NCBI GenBank assembly: GCA_940337035.1
Contig: CALNHX010005150.1
Coordinates: forward strand, 1-64,000
Source: Agriotes lineatus
Taxonomy: Eukaryota; Arthropoda; Insecta; Coleoptera; Elateridae
Reading direction: 5' to 3'
Length of the DNA stretch: 64,000 nt
The position numbers were made by a program, and so were the translations under genes. Within the stretch, counting starts at the first letter, position 1; each line of letters starts with the position of its first letter. Positions 39,640 through 48,879 of this stretch are shown piece after piece. Below the pieces are notes generated by a model. That model worked only from the letters and a program-made list of their open reading frames with translations. It was not told where the DNA came from and ran no database searches.

Positions 39640-41265
39640 TGTTACGGTATTAAAAGGACTTTACGACACCCACCCAAGGTGAGCATCGCACCACGGAATC
39701 AGTCCTGAAAACCTGACACACTTGCCCTGAAATCGGTTCGAAATAGGCTAATAGGCCACGGCTGGAACGCTCAGGGAGTCGGGCGTGAGTCACACGATAC
39801 GTTCTGGGCAAGCGCGTTGTGGCATAATATATACAGGGTATGTCGAAGTTATGAGGGCGCCACCAAGCCTGTCTTAACCCGGCTAACCGGGCCTGGACGG
39901 TTAGACGGGAGCGAAGCATGCAAAAATACTCCGCCAATAAGATTACTCAAGAGTTGCAAGGTCAAATGACAATTTCGGGATTGCCTTAAGCAAGGATTGT
40001 GATTAGGTGTCAATCCGACCACGACTACGCAGCTGTCTCACTCACCTGCACGCTCACAGCTTCCTCGTTCCGTCGTACAATAATTCGTACAATAAAGGGG
40101 CGTCTATCTGTAACAGAACATGCACAAGACGAAACAAACAATAGTTCCCTTAACTAACCAATCATATATTTAACTTCGGGTTACAATGGGGTAGCAGAAT
40201 GCGTCGCCCTGTATCTAACCTTAATCTATAATTAAGGGCACCAGCTGGCACGCGCGCTCTAAACTTAACGACAGATGTTGAACATTAGTGAACAGCAATA
40301 ATGAGTAGTAATGAGTACAAATATACACGTTGCCTTATGCAAGGGCAGCGACGATTTACACTAGCCTTCGCGGCGTGAACAGTCTGCAAGTCTGAATGAA
40401 TACACTAGCGCAGTAATGAGTAGTAATGAGTAACACTCGCGTTCACAGCGGTAATCAGGTTAAAGGCACATACCTTAATGCGTAGGCGGCGAGGGAGCCT
40501 GGTACAGTTGAGTTGCGACGAGCTGCAATCGTAGGTGGTAGGTACCTTCGGTGTTACAACGGCGAAAGGGGGTGAATGCACAACCGCCTCAATGGCGACG
40601 GGAGACGCGTCAGGACGCGTACAACGGGACGACGAAAAGAAAGGGGGCCTCATTCGTTCTGCTGAACCAAATCCTCGTAGGTCGAGATGAAGGGGGCACG
40701 ACCCCTCACTAACAGTAACAGGAACTGGGCTCCGGACGACTGCCACTTAGGGCGGAACCGTATGTCACATACGTGCTGGAGCAGCACTTCGACGGGGAAA
40801 AGGGCTGACGCCCCCGCCAAGGGCGGAAGCGCCGCACGAAAGCACACACTCTGCGACCTCTTGTTCGTTCGACGGCTCTCGGCTGAATGCCCAAAGGGAC
40901 GCGCTCGCAAAGGTCACCTTGGTCGCGTCCTCACGTGACTAAACCTTGGCAGCCAATCGCAAGGCGATAAAATGAAACGAGCCAATGCGGGCCACGATGG
41001 TATCACGCAACAACAGCGTGCTATTCGGAATTCGGAAAAACGCCATCAGAGGAGAGCTGCAACCGACGAAAACTACTGCTTTTGGGGCTAAATATGTGCG
41101 AAATCGTGATTCTGGAATTAGGCGATGGAGCCAAATAAAGAACTAAAAGGGCTTAGCTTACGGGCACGCTGCTCTAAAGCCTAGGTGGCTATTTAAAATA
41201 CCAAAATGACCTAACTAACGGCGTGAAATGCAATTAAGCATCTGAAACAGCAAAATGACTTAACA
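39640..41265 (-). repeat. 5' LTR (right copy)
   Basis: Same 1,626-bp length and ends as the left LTR; it is the 5' LTR if the primer-binding site is read correctly. Followed directly by CTTT, the second copy of the target duplication. Confidence 0.93.
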
Positions 41266-41269
41266 CTTT

Positions 41270-41676
41270 AATAACGAAAACAGTGTAAAACTTGTAAAAC
41301 ATAATGATCAGCTATACTTTTCTGTATCATCGCTATTACATATGTTTTCTGCACGCTATGTTATAAATCAGAAATTGGAAACACTTGCAGATTACCTTAC
41401 TAGTTGGTCTTATGGTAACTTTGTACGTTACCTTGCTCAATCTTTCGCCGATTTAAGGAAATTAATGATAGTAACATTTTATCAAGAGCTATGTTTTTAT
41501 GTTTAAATGTAACACCTCTTGTTAATTTAGTAAACTCAAAAGATTCAAACTTTTTTTGTGTAATAACAGAAATTGTTAATCTCCCTAAAAAAATTTTGAA
41601 AGACATGAAACAAGAGTTACTAATGGTTAATGAAGATAGTGATCCAGTGCTAGTTAAACAACAAACAGATATGTAA
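41270..41676 (+). pseudogene. Unrecognised gene, 3' part
   Basis: Continuation of the gene that starts at 35401. The frame opens directly after the LTR and reads through FSVSSLLHMFSARYVINQKL and LTSWSYGNFVRYLAQSFADL. Near 41460 a frameshift moves the message to the frame that contains SRAMFLCLNVTPLVNLV and ends at the TAA near 41676. A polyadenylation-type ATTAAATAAAAAAC follows. It is mostly helical in appearance, with no membrane segment or known motif. Total length without breaks would be roughly 270 residues. No function can be proposed. It converges on the metalloproteinase gene with about 100 bp between the two 3' ends. Confidence 0.55.
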
Positions 41677-41781
41677 TATTGTAATAGAAATTAAATAAAA
41701 AACATACATACATAAGTTTTTTTATTTAAAATAATTACAAATTTTCTGTATAGAACAATATAATAAGTTTCAAAGAACTGT

Positions 41782-43357
41782 TTATACATAATCATTTTCA
41801 TCCTCCTCATCGATACTGTGTCTTGAAAGAGTTTTTAACGTTACGTTATAATTAATCAGTTTTGATAAAATATCTTTCAATTGTTCCATAATACCTTTAT
41901 TTGAACAGTGAATATTAAATATCGAAAGATCTTTCTTTCCGCTAGTTATGATTTTGTTAGAAAATTCATTGTATGCAAAGAAACCGGTTTTATACATAAA
42001 ATATAACTGTCCATCAACATATCTAAATACAGAACCGATAGGAGTAAGTAATTCAGGAAATATCCTATTAATAAATATGCGTGCTTTTGCGCTTTGTATA
42101 CATTCATCAAATTCCAATACTTGATTACTTCCATAAAAAATAAAAGTGCGACCGCTGTAACTGTTAACAGCACCTCGAACAATCATTCTAGAAGGTATGC
42201 CGATATTAGCTTGAGGAATGGGATAACCAGGAACGAGTGTAAGAGTGGGGAAATTAATACTATATATGTAGCCATTAATAAATAACATGATGTTGTTATT
42301 GGGCGATTGATAAATGGCTGAAATTCTTAAAAAATTTGTTGGTAGAAAGGGTAACCAAGCTCGTAAATATTTAGGTTGTTCAATAGTATTGCTATCGAGA
42401 GCTGATATCCATACCCAGTCATTATAAAACATATAGAGGCGTTTATTCAGAATTAAGAAATGTTCAACTTCAATATCACATAGATTAGGCGGTTTTAGTA
42501 GTTTTCTTTCACTAGTATTAACAGTAGTAGTAGTAGTAGTAGTAGTAGTTGTAGTAGCAGTTGCAGGAGGACCATATATTTTTTGTATTCCAGTTATACC
42601 ATCTTCATGTAAATTTCGTTTATGTTGTTGGTAATAAGTGTACATAATAGCTTCACTGTTATTAGAATGTGACAATCCAAGAGAGTGTCCTATTTCATAA
42701 AGCACAGAGTAATAAAGGCTAACCTTATTTAAAGTAGGTTGGTTTTCATCATCATAATACCAATCTTCATCAACATCTAAATGTATGTCAGATAAATTAC
42801 CGATTGGAAAGAATGCATGTGCTAGTGAATATCCAGGTCCTTCAAATAAATCAGGACATTCGTTATTTGTAGACATCAAATATTTTATTCTCTTAAAAGA
42901 TATATGAATATGATAATCATCAATGCTATATTGAAATGTGATGTTTGCATGCTTCTCCTACATTAAAAAGGCACTTTTAATCATTTTAAACATTTGCTGA
43001 TTAATAATGCTTGTTGTCCACTTTATTACTGGTATATTCCACTTCGATCCGTGTAAAGTAAATTGAGCACTGTTCAGATCATCAGAATTTCCACACATTG
43101 GTGTTGATAGCAACTTAAGCGTTTCTTTGTTTATGGTACCATCAACAGGTAATCCGTAAAAAGTTTGGTATGACTTCAAGGCATTAGCAATATTAAGACT
43201 TTCACTAGACCTGACAAGAGCATTATCCTTTAGATGCCTAGCCTAGTTGTTTCAAAACGAAAACTGCTAGATTAAGTTTATAGTCATCATCAATATCTGA
43301 GATATCTATTGCCGTTGTTGCTAACAGGTAACTACACAGCAAAACTGCTAGTATCAT
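41782..43357 (-). pseudogene. Matrix metalloproteinase (MMP), secreted type, decayed
   Basis: MMPs are zinc endopeptidases that cleave extracellular-matrix proteins. From ATG 43357 a signal peptide (MILAVLLCSYLLATTA) leads into the peptidoglycan-binding-like propeptide. A frameshift near 43240 follows. The propeptide ends with a degenerate cysteine switch (TPMCGNSDD instead of PRCGxPD). A TAG at about 42955-42957, where a Trp codon fits, interrupts the catalytic domain. The domain then shows FEGPGYSLAHAFFP, the structural zinc/calcium loop IHLDVDEDW, and the active site YEIGHSLGLSH with Met-turn SEAIMY. The first zinc-ligand His of HExxHxxGxxH is Tyr. A Thr-rich hinge of ACT codons precedes a hemopexin domain (about residues 130-330 of the last open frame). 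Domain order is that of a complete gelatinase-free MMP. It sits among Polinton genes, next to the penton gene's small neighbour; cargo status is inferred. Confidence 0.85.
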
Positions 43358-43384
43358 AATCGCAGGAAGGTTTCACTCATACTA

Positions 43385-43422
43385 AATTGTACTGAATTGT
43401 GGATGTATATATATATATATAT
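43385..43422 (-). promoter_or_regulatory. Putative MMP promoter
   Basis: On the minus strand a (TA)n tract giving TATATATATA lies about 50-65 bp before the ATG, followed by a TTCAGTAC initiator-like site near 43394. The (TA)n tract directly abuts the foldback element. Confidence 0.35.
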
Positions 43423-44454
43423 AAAGATAGTCCCTCTCACAGCTTGTGTGGTTACATACACAGTAAAATGTTTTTCCTTGACTGGGATAGGGGTTGGAAT
43501 AACTCCAATCTCAGTACTACGCACAGGTACCAAGCTTTAATGGTTAGATTGAAATAAAACCACTTGTATGTATCGCCTGACGTTTCGTATATTTATTTTT
43601 ATACTTTCTCAAAGGCTTACAACTTGTGGAACCAAAACACATGTTTTTTAAGGATATGTGACGGTATTCAAATTTGAACAAATTCATAAAAAAGGGCAGT
43701 AGGCCACCAAAGTTACAGAGCTGGGCTGCACATGACATAACTACACTTAGTCCTGCATCTAGCAGGTTACAAATTAAAAGTTTACTAACACATTTAAAAT
43801 TTGATTTATAATAATTTTATGAGCTTTTTGGCCAACATGGCCGTGAATTAGATAAAAATCTTGGTATTGTGTGTATTGTATATGTATATATATATATACC
43901 ACGATTTTATCTAAATTGACGGCCATGTTGGCCAAATAGCTAATAAAATTATTGTAAATCAAATTTTAAATGTGCTAGTAATTTTTAATGTGTAACTGAC
44001 TAGATGTATGACTAAGGGCCGATTCTACAATGCAAGTATATACTTAGAATAAGCTATCCGAGGTATAATTGTCATAGTTTTCTGTGTTACAACAATCGTT
44101 TCTAGGGTATTTATTCCCGGGATAACTTTATCCTTGGATTGTAGAACCGGCCCTAAGTGTATTTATATCATGTGCAGCCCAGGTCTGTAATCTTGGTGGC
44201 CTACTGCCCCTGTTTATGAATTTGTTCAAATTTGAATATCTTCACATGCTTTTAAAAAACATGTGTTTTTGTCCGCAAGGTGTTAGCTTTTGATAATGTT
44301 TTGAAACATACAAGTGGTTTTAATTCAATCTAACCATTAAAGCTTGGTACCTGTGCGTAGCACTGAGATTGGAGTTTTTCCAACCCCTATCCCAGTCAAG
44401 AAATAACATTTTACTGTGTATGTAACCACACAAGCTGTGAGAGGGACTATCTTT
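43423..44454. mobile_element. ~1-kb foldback (inverted-repeat) element
   Basis: Ends AAAGATAGTCCCTCTCACAG and its complement. The left arm (43423 to about 43878) pairs along its whole length with the right arm (about 43895-44454); the tip is a short (TA)n. Shared landmarks include AACCCCTATCCCAGTCAAG, TACCAAGCTTTAATGGTTAG, ATGTGCAGCCCAG and TTGGCCAACATGGCCGT, each seen inverted on the other side. The right arm is interrupted by the MITE at 44016-44153. No protein is encoded. Both sides are (TA)n, a common landing site for such elements. Confidence 0.85.
44016..44153. mobile_element. Small MITE with TAA target duplication (Harbinger-like)
   Basis: Terminal inverted repeats GGGCCGATTCTACAATGCAAG / its complement with one or two mismatches. 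TAA stands on both sides; the uninterrupted partner arm of the foldback reads ACACTTAGTC (about 43743-43752), showing a single TAA before insertion. A 3-bp TAA duplication is typical of PIF/Harbinger MITEs. Confidence 0.75.
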
Positions 44455-44466
44455 TTATATATATAT

Positions 44467-44515
<49 letters not shown>

Positions 44516-44926
44516 AGTAGTCCGTTTATTGAACTGTGTTAACAGATCCTTCATCAGTTTATTTATGTCGTTCTGGAAGATGTATGAAAAAAAACAGCAT
44601 ACTATAAAATATCTTTTTTAATTGTTTATAACATACACTAAATTACATACATAAATAATTGAAGTTGTAAACAGCATACTATAAAATATCTTTATTATTG
44701 TTTATAACATACACTAAATTACATACATACATAACTAACATACTAAACCTGAGAATGGTTCATATTCTAGTAAAATATCATGTATAATTACACAATAAAG
44801 AGTTGTGTTTAGAGGAAATACATTATTAGATTCGACTTCTAATTAATTAAATTAATCTCATCCGAATTATTGTAAGCATTGGTTGTATACGGATGATAAG
44901 ATCGACGATCACATTCTACAATCATA
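44455..44926. other. AT-rich spacer with (TA)n and a duplicated ~65-bp segment
   Basis: A (TA)n tract runs to about 44512. The block AACAGCATACTATAAAATAT through TACACTAAATTACATACATA occurs twice (about 44592-44654 and 44670-44730). No gene is seen; it is the 3' flank of the small ORF that follows. Confidence 0.7.
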
Positions 44927-45112
44927 TCATTGTATTGTACCTCGCTGAAGACGCTTTTTAGTGCTTCTTCCATATTTATTCAGTACTATATAACCCAGCG
45001 AGTGTAAAAAATGCACGTCGTCTTCCGTGAGCCCGTCTTTACGCACAAATAAACTCTTACTGGTTTTCGGTTCGACTGTGTTACCTTTTTTATAGAAAAT
45101 CTTAAGACCCAT
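44927..45112 (-). CDS. Small Polinton-associated ORF of unknown function
   Basis: A 61-codon frame starting MGLKIFYKKGNTVEPKTSKS, with a basic C-terminus (STKKRLQRG). Its ATG lies within the last codons of the penton-like gene (overlap of about 8 bp), so the two were probably expressed together. It is intact, the product is hydrophilic, and no motif is recognised. It could equally be the surviving N-terminus of a longer virion protein whose remainder was lost in the AT-rich spacer. Confidence 0.5.
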   Translation of the reverse strand: MGLKIFYKKGNTVEPKTSKSLFVRKDGLTEDDVHFLHSLGYIVLNKYGRSTKKRLQRGTIQ

Positions 45113-45796
45113 AACGTTTCAATTCCAATCTGATTGTAACTTGTTCTGATCCGAAATCCACTAAATCCCCGTGCTGATCAACAAGTCTCAAGGTGATGTT
45201 ATTCATTTGACGTGCAAGTACTGGCAAATAAATGATTGTTCAAGGTTCCTTCACCAGCTTAAAACCAGGTTCTACGGATACGTCAAATTCTATATTGTAT
45301 GCGATAGCAAACTGTTTCGGTACGCTCTACCGGTAATGTTACACTCTACGTGAGTATTGGTAGCTTTTATTATTTGTACATCCAAGTCAAATTCGTGAAG
45401 TACGTTCGCTTCCAAAACACGTGGAGAAAAGCCAAGCATACTCCCAATAGAATCCTTTGGAGTAAAATTGATGTCCTAACAGCTTTTAACTTCTACATGT
45501 AGTGTATTAACGTTGGGGTGTAAATAGATGTCTATTTTTTCAGTTTTATTAATTTTTAATTGTAGATACTTGTTCAGCTCTTCTATTTCATAGGCACCAT
45601 TAGGAATTGTGATGACTTTGTTATCTTCAGCATAGTAGAATTTATTATTTCCATCATCAATATTTCGAATAGAATTACATCCATAAAATCCGACCACTCC
45701 CAATCCGTAATTGCAATTGGGTTCTAGTTCAACAGGAGAAATATAATTTGCACTAAGAATGTTACCTACACCAGTTAAAGTGAACGTCTGAGACAT
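45103..45796 (-). pseudogene. Penton-like single jelly-roll minor capsid protein of Polinton, frameshifted
   Basis: Starts MSQTFTLTGVGNILSANYIS at 45796 and keeps one frame for 106 codons, through FYGCNSIRNIDDGNNKFYY and IPNGAYEIEELNKYLQ. The frame is then lost by several indels between about 45470 and 45290. The C-terminal part is recovered in another frame, where ITLRLVDQHGDLVDFGSEQV can be read, ending at a stop at 45103. The total of about 225 residues and the beta-rich pattern match the small jelly-roll (penton) protein of insect Polintons, which would form capsid vertices. Assignment as penton rather than another capsid subunit is from memory of the family. Downstream ATG of the small ORF overlaps its stop; the protease gene lies upstream in the same direction. 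Confidence 0.7.
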
Positions 45797-45821
45797 GACT
45801 GCTAGTGAACTACATATAAGA

Positions 45822-46172
45822 TCTATTTATATAAAAAATTTAAACATAAGTGACCACAAATTACAGTATCATAGTCTTGTTCACGTTCGTAATATCGTAA
45901 TTGTACTTGATATGACAATCTCGAAAGTAATAAAGAACTTCCAAAGGTGGTCGAAGGTCTCCAAAGCTATCGTAATATACAACGTTATTTTTTCGCTTCT
46001 TGTAAGCAATCCAATGTGTTCCAGGTCCTCTAACTGTATCCAGATTAATTATACCATTTTCATTGTATTTAGGCTTATTAGGTAAGTCATCCCGCATAAA
46101 CACTCCTCTAAAGTATGACACATCCTTAGCATATTTTAGCAAATCTATGTTTGTAAGTGGTCTCCGAGGCAA
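45822..46172 (-). pseudogene. Adenovirus-type cysteine protease (PRO), one frameshift
   Basis: This protease matures capsid proteins in adenoviruses and Polintons. The frame from 46172 shows MPRRPLTNIDLLKYAKDVSY, GVFMRDDLP, the catalytic His in GTHWIAYKK and the Asp in YYDSFG. A near-perfect 8-bp tandem duplication (ATTACGAT followed by ATTACGAA on the minus strand, about 45884-45901) throws the reading out of frame. The final block with the catalytic Gln and Cys (CGHLCLNF) lies in the shifted frame and ends at 45822. Apart from that single event the gene looks complete at about 115 residues. Its stop is about 25 bp before the penton start; the PLA2 gene ends 2 bp upstream of its ATG. Confidence 0.85.
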
Positions 46173-46174
46173 TT

Positions 46175-47143
46175 TTATTGGTTTTTTGAATATGGTTTCA
46201 AATATAGCGCCATACCTTTTCGATACGGTTTCAGGTATAGTGAGCTTCCTTGTTTCGCTATAGCAATTGAATCCATTGTTTTGTTATGTCTTTGATTTTC
46301 ATCTAGTTGCTTTTTCGCCGCCTTACTGTCGTTCAAAGCCCTCACTATTCCGTTAACCCCTCCAGCACCGACTGCTGACAATCCTGCAAATAGGGGAACT
46401 AGGAAAGGTAAAATACCACCATGCTTGGGGATTGGGATAACTCTCGGTTTTTTACTTTTTTCTTGCCACCTATAGCTTTTACAGCTGGCCTAGCAGCTTG
46501 CAAACTCTCCTTAATTAATTGTTTAATGTTTGTTGCCTTAGTATTCTTGACCGCTGTGCGAACGTGTGATAATATTCCACCGCCAAACTTTATCTTAGCA
46601 GCGCCTTTTCCAGACTTAGCTTTTTTTGTTTCCTGATGAACCTTCTCTTTCTTGCTTTTAATGTTTGTTGCCTTAGTATTCTTGACTGCTGCGCGTTTGT
46701 GTGATAATATTCCACCGCTAAACTTTATCTTAGCAGCGTCTTTTCCAGATTTAACTTTTTTTTGTTTCCTGATAAACCTTCTCTCTCTTGCTTCGAGGAC
46801 AACCCATAGCAAGTTTTGTTTTGGTTTCCATCGCTGTCGTAACACTCCAACTAGCAACGCGTTCTCCAAAACTCGCGTCTTTTGACTTTACTCGTTCCCA
46901 AGCTCTCTCAGCTAAGATTTTATCAGCACGATGTCTCGCGTTTATATCCTTATAGTTAGAGTAAGCAATATCGTGTTCTTTACACGCTTCGTCTAGCAAA
47001 TTAACTCCTCTATCACCTCTAATCAGTCTCTTCTGCAGGTATGTTCCAGGACCACAAAAATTATAACCTGGAATGTGAGCTTCGAAAGGTAATTTGTTTA
47101 TCAATGTGTTTACAACACTCTTTCCTCTATGAAGGTTTGCCAT
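46175..47143 (-). pseudogene. Polinton virion protein with phospholipase A2 domain and lysine-rich repeats, frameshifted
   Basis: The N-terminal part (MANLHRGKSVVNTLINKLPF, from 47143) holds a parvovirus-like secreted-PLA2 fold: calcium loop YNFCGPGTYLQKRL and catalytic ACKEHDIAYSNY. In parvoviruses such a domain breaches endosomal membranes during entry. Frame is lost near 46770. The next frame has two tandem 45-residue units (DNA period 135 bp, 46525-46659 and 46660-46794), each Lys-rich with a GGGILSH motif. After another shift near 46400 the C-terminus reads SAVGAGGVNGIVRALNDSKA and ends with two LYLKPY motifs. A glycine-rich hydrophobic turn followed by LYLKPY is usual for the Polinton minor virion protein. 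The gene diverges from the ATPase gene across 73 bp. Confidence 0.8.
46525..46794 (-). repeat. Tandem 135-bp coding repeat in the PLA2-domain gene
   Basis: Two head-to-tail copies beginning AATGTTTGTTGCCTTAGTAT on the plus strand, in the same reading frame, differing at a handful of positions. Confidence 0.85.
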
Positions 47144-47216
47144 TGACTGCTTATAATACTATAAGGAATAAGTTTCATATAAATTGGAAGCTCATAGCTT
47201 TTAACACATATTCATA
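47144..47216. promoter_or_regulatory. Bidirectional promoter between virion-protein and ATPase genes
   Basis: Only 73 bp separate the two divergent start codons. AT-rich with CATATAAATTGG on the plus strand and TTATAGTATTATAAGC on the minus strand as TATA-like candidates. Confidence 0.4.
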
Positions 47217-47980
47217 ATGGAGTTTGTAAAGCAACCATATTCTCTACACGTGGAGAATCACAGTTTTATAGAAAAGTCTATATTGAGCAAGCATGGACCG
47301 CTCTTTCCAGACTCTATAAGATGTTTAATTTGTGGACCTTCGGGTTGCGGTATGTATAATCACTTGATATCTAAAAAACAGATTTGAAATGTGATTCGGT
47401 TGTAGGTAAAACAAACGTTATGGTTAGTTTACTTGAATCGCCGAATGGTCCACGTTTTAAAAATGTTTACGTTTATGCCAAGTCGCTACATCAGCCTAAA
47501 TATCAGTACTTGAAGCGTTTGCTTAATCACATAGTTGAATATAGAGCTTTTACAGATAAAGAAGATATAATATCACCACAAGAGGCAAAAGATTATTCCA
47601 TAATAATATATGATGACATTGTCTGTGATAAACAAGATGTAATGAGAGATTATTTCAGTATGGGTCGACACAATAACATAGACTCGTTCTATTTATGTCA
47701 AACATATTCAAAAATACCCAAGCAGCTTATAAGAGACAATGCCAATATTGTAGTTTTGTTTAAGCAAGATAATTTAAACTTGAAACAAGTATATGATGAT
47801 CACGTAGGTACCGATATAGATTTCGAACAGTTTAAATTATTGTGCTCTGAATGTTGGAAAGAAAGATATGGATTTATTACCATAGTTAAAGATTTTGAAG
47901 ATGGAAGATATCGTCGAGGATTTGATTGTTTTATAAAGTACAACAGTAACACAGATATCATAAACGTGTCAACCTTATAA
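47217..47980 (+). CDS. Polinton packaging ATPase (FtsK/A32-like), with intron in the Walker A motif
   Basis: The enzyme pumps DNA into capsids. ATG at 47217 starts MEFVKQPYSLHVENHSFIEK. Exon 1 ends at 47349 within CLICGPSGCG; a 56-bp GT-AG intron (47350-47405) follows, and exon 2 begins with the rest of the glycine codon and then KTNVMVSLLESPNG. Splicing therefore completes the P-loop GPSGCGKT. Walker B is YSIIIYDDIVCDKQ, followed by FSMGRHNNIDSFYLCQTYSK, a sensor-type segment, and a C-terminal region ending INVSTL. Spliced length is about 235 residues, normal for the family. No stop or frameshift is seen, which makes it the best preserved Polinton gene here. It is transcribed divergently from the virion genes and precedes three more plus-strand genes. 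Confidence 0.88.
47350..47405 (+). other. Intron inside the ATPase P-loop codon run
   Basis: GGTTGCG|GTATGTATAATC ... CGGTTGTAG|GTAAAACAAACG; phase 1. Without removal the message meets TGA and TAG within 60 bp. Confidence 0.85.
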
Positions 47981-48008
47981 CCATTTGGACGCATTTGAAG
48001 TGCATAAA

Positions 48009-48857
48009 ATGGAACCTAAAGAAAAATTGATTAAATAAAAACTGATAAAAGCTCGCGCATCAATTAAACGTAAATATAAAGAGTTGCAAAGAGACCGGCA
48101 AGATACCAAACGTCTAGTTGAAACTGTATACAAACCAATAGTAGAACTTCTACAGAAATTAGCAAAGACAGAACAAGCTAAATCAGTGGGGAAAAGAGAA
48201 CCAAAAACAGAAACCAAGGCTAAAGATGAAGTGAAAAGCGAACTGTTTCCTTAAATACAACCAACATCATCAACACCAAATATAGCAACATCTAAACACT
48301 CGTTAAATGTTCTCGACAATGTAGAATACTCAGATACCCCTGATGAGGAATTGTCTGACAATGAAGTATTTGATCATTCGGCTCAACTTCAGGTTGATCC
48401 TAACATAAGTCAACAATATTTGGAACAGTATGATTCTCTACCTCGTAAATATATAGCAACTTTGATTAGTGATAAGGTTGGAGAAACAGATAACAATTAT
48501 GGGATATATTACAATGTTCATACTGGTAAGTGGACACTTGGTAACACAGCTATAGAATTTGACGGTCCTGATATGCTAATCGATAAGAAAAGGTTTACGG
48601 GCACTCCGGTGTTATACAACTTGATAGTTATGAAAAAACCTAAAAATTATTCGTCTATGGATCTAATTGTTTATCGTCAAATCCTCAATGCTACTAATGC
48701 TCATAAACAGGGTCATGAAGCTACCGGTCGCATAATGGGTAATAAGAGTGTTAAATATAGAACCATTTTGTTAAGCCTCTGTTTACATCACCTAGAAAAC
48801 GATCTAAAACGAAGTCAACAACATATAGAACACGAGCTGGTACCTGGAGCGGTGTAG
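48009..48857 (+). pseudogene. Polinton DUF8207-type protein, two nonsense codons and a frameshift
   Basis: From ATG 48009 a basic coiled-coil-like N-terminus (MEPKEKLIK, then KLIKARASIKRKYKELQRDR) is interrupted by TAA at 48036-48038. A second TAA lies at 48252-48254; both are in the same frame as the downstream 168-codon stretch and at positions where Gln codons would fit (CAA to TAA). The conserved part follows: YGIYYNVHTGKWTLGNTAIE, FTGTPVLYNLIVMKKP and RQILNATNAHKQGHEATGRI. Near 48770 a frameshift moves the basic, Arg/Lys/Ser/Thr-rich C-terminus (SPRKRSKTKST) into another frame. This family is widespread in insect and cnidarian Polintons; its role is unknown to me, probably structural. 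It follows the ATPase on the same strand. Confidence 0.75.
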
Positions 48858-48879
48858 GCTTTAAGAATGTGACACTATG

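Larger units (their letters stand above)
35868..41265 (-). mobile_element. Non-autonomous LTR retrotransposon (LARD-like)
   Basis: Two direct repeats of 1,626 bp (35868-37493 and 39640-41265) with TG...CA ends flank a 2,146-bp interior. CTTT precedes the left LTR and follows the right one (4-bp target duplication). The interior next to the right LTR contains TTTGGCGCGACAACGTGGGA on the minus strand, resembling a Gypsy-type primer-binding site, and an AAGGGGAG polypurine tract abuts the left LTR on the minus strand, so the element reads right to left. No gag, protease, reverse transcriptase or integrase motif is found, so it must rely on enzymes from elsewhere. It interrupts the unknown gene at 35867/41266. 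Confidence 0.9.

Noticed and set aside
35401..43357. Nudivirus or baculovirus integration as the source of the MMP and unknown gene
   Set aside because: Some large insect DNA viruses also carry an MMP, but no core gene of those viruses is recognisable here, while Polinton genes surround the pair. I keep it only as an alternative.
44456..44512. (TA)n tract as a regulatory TATA element
   Set aside because: It is a simple dinucleotide microsatellite flanking the foldback; a similar tract occurs on the other side.
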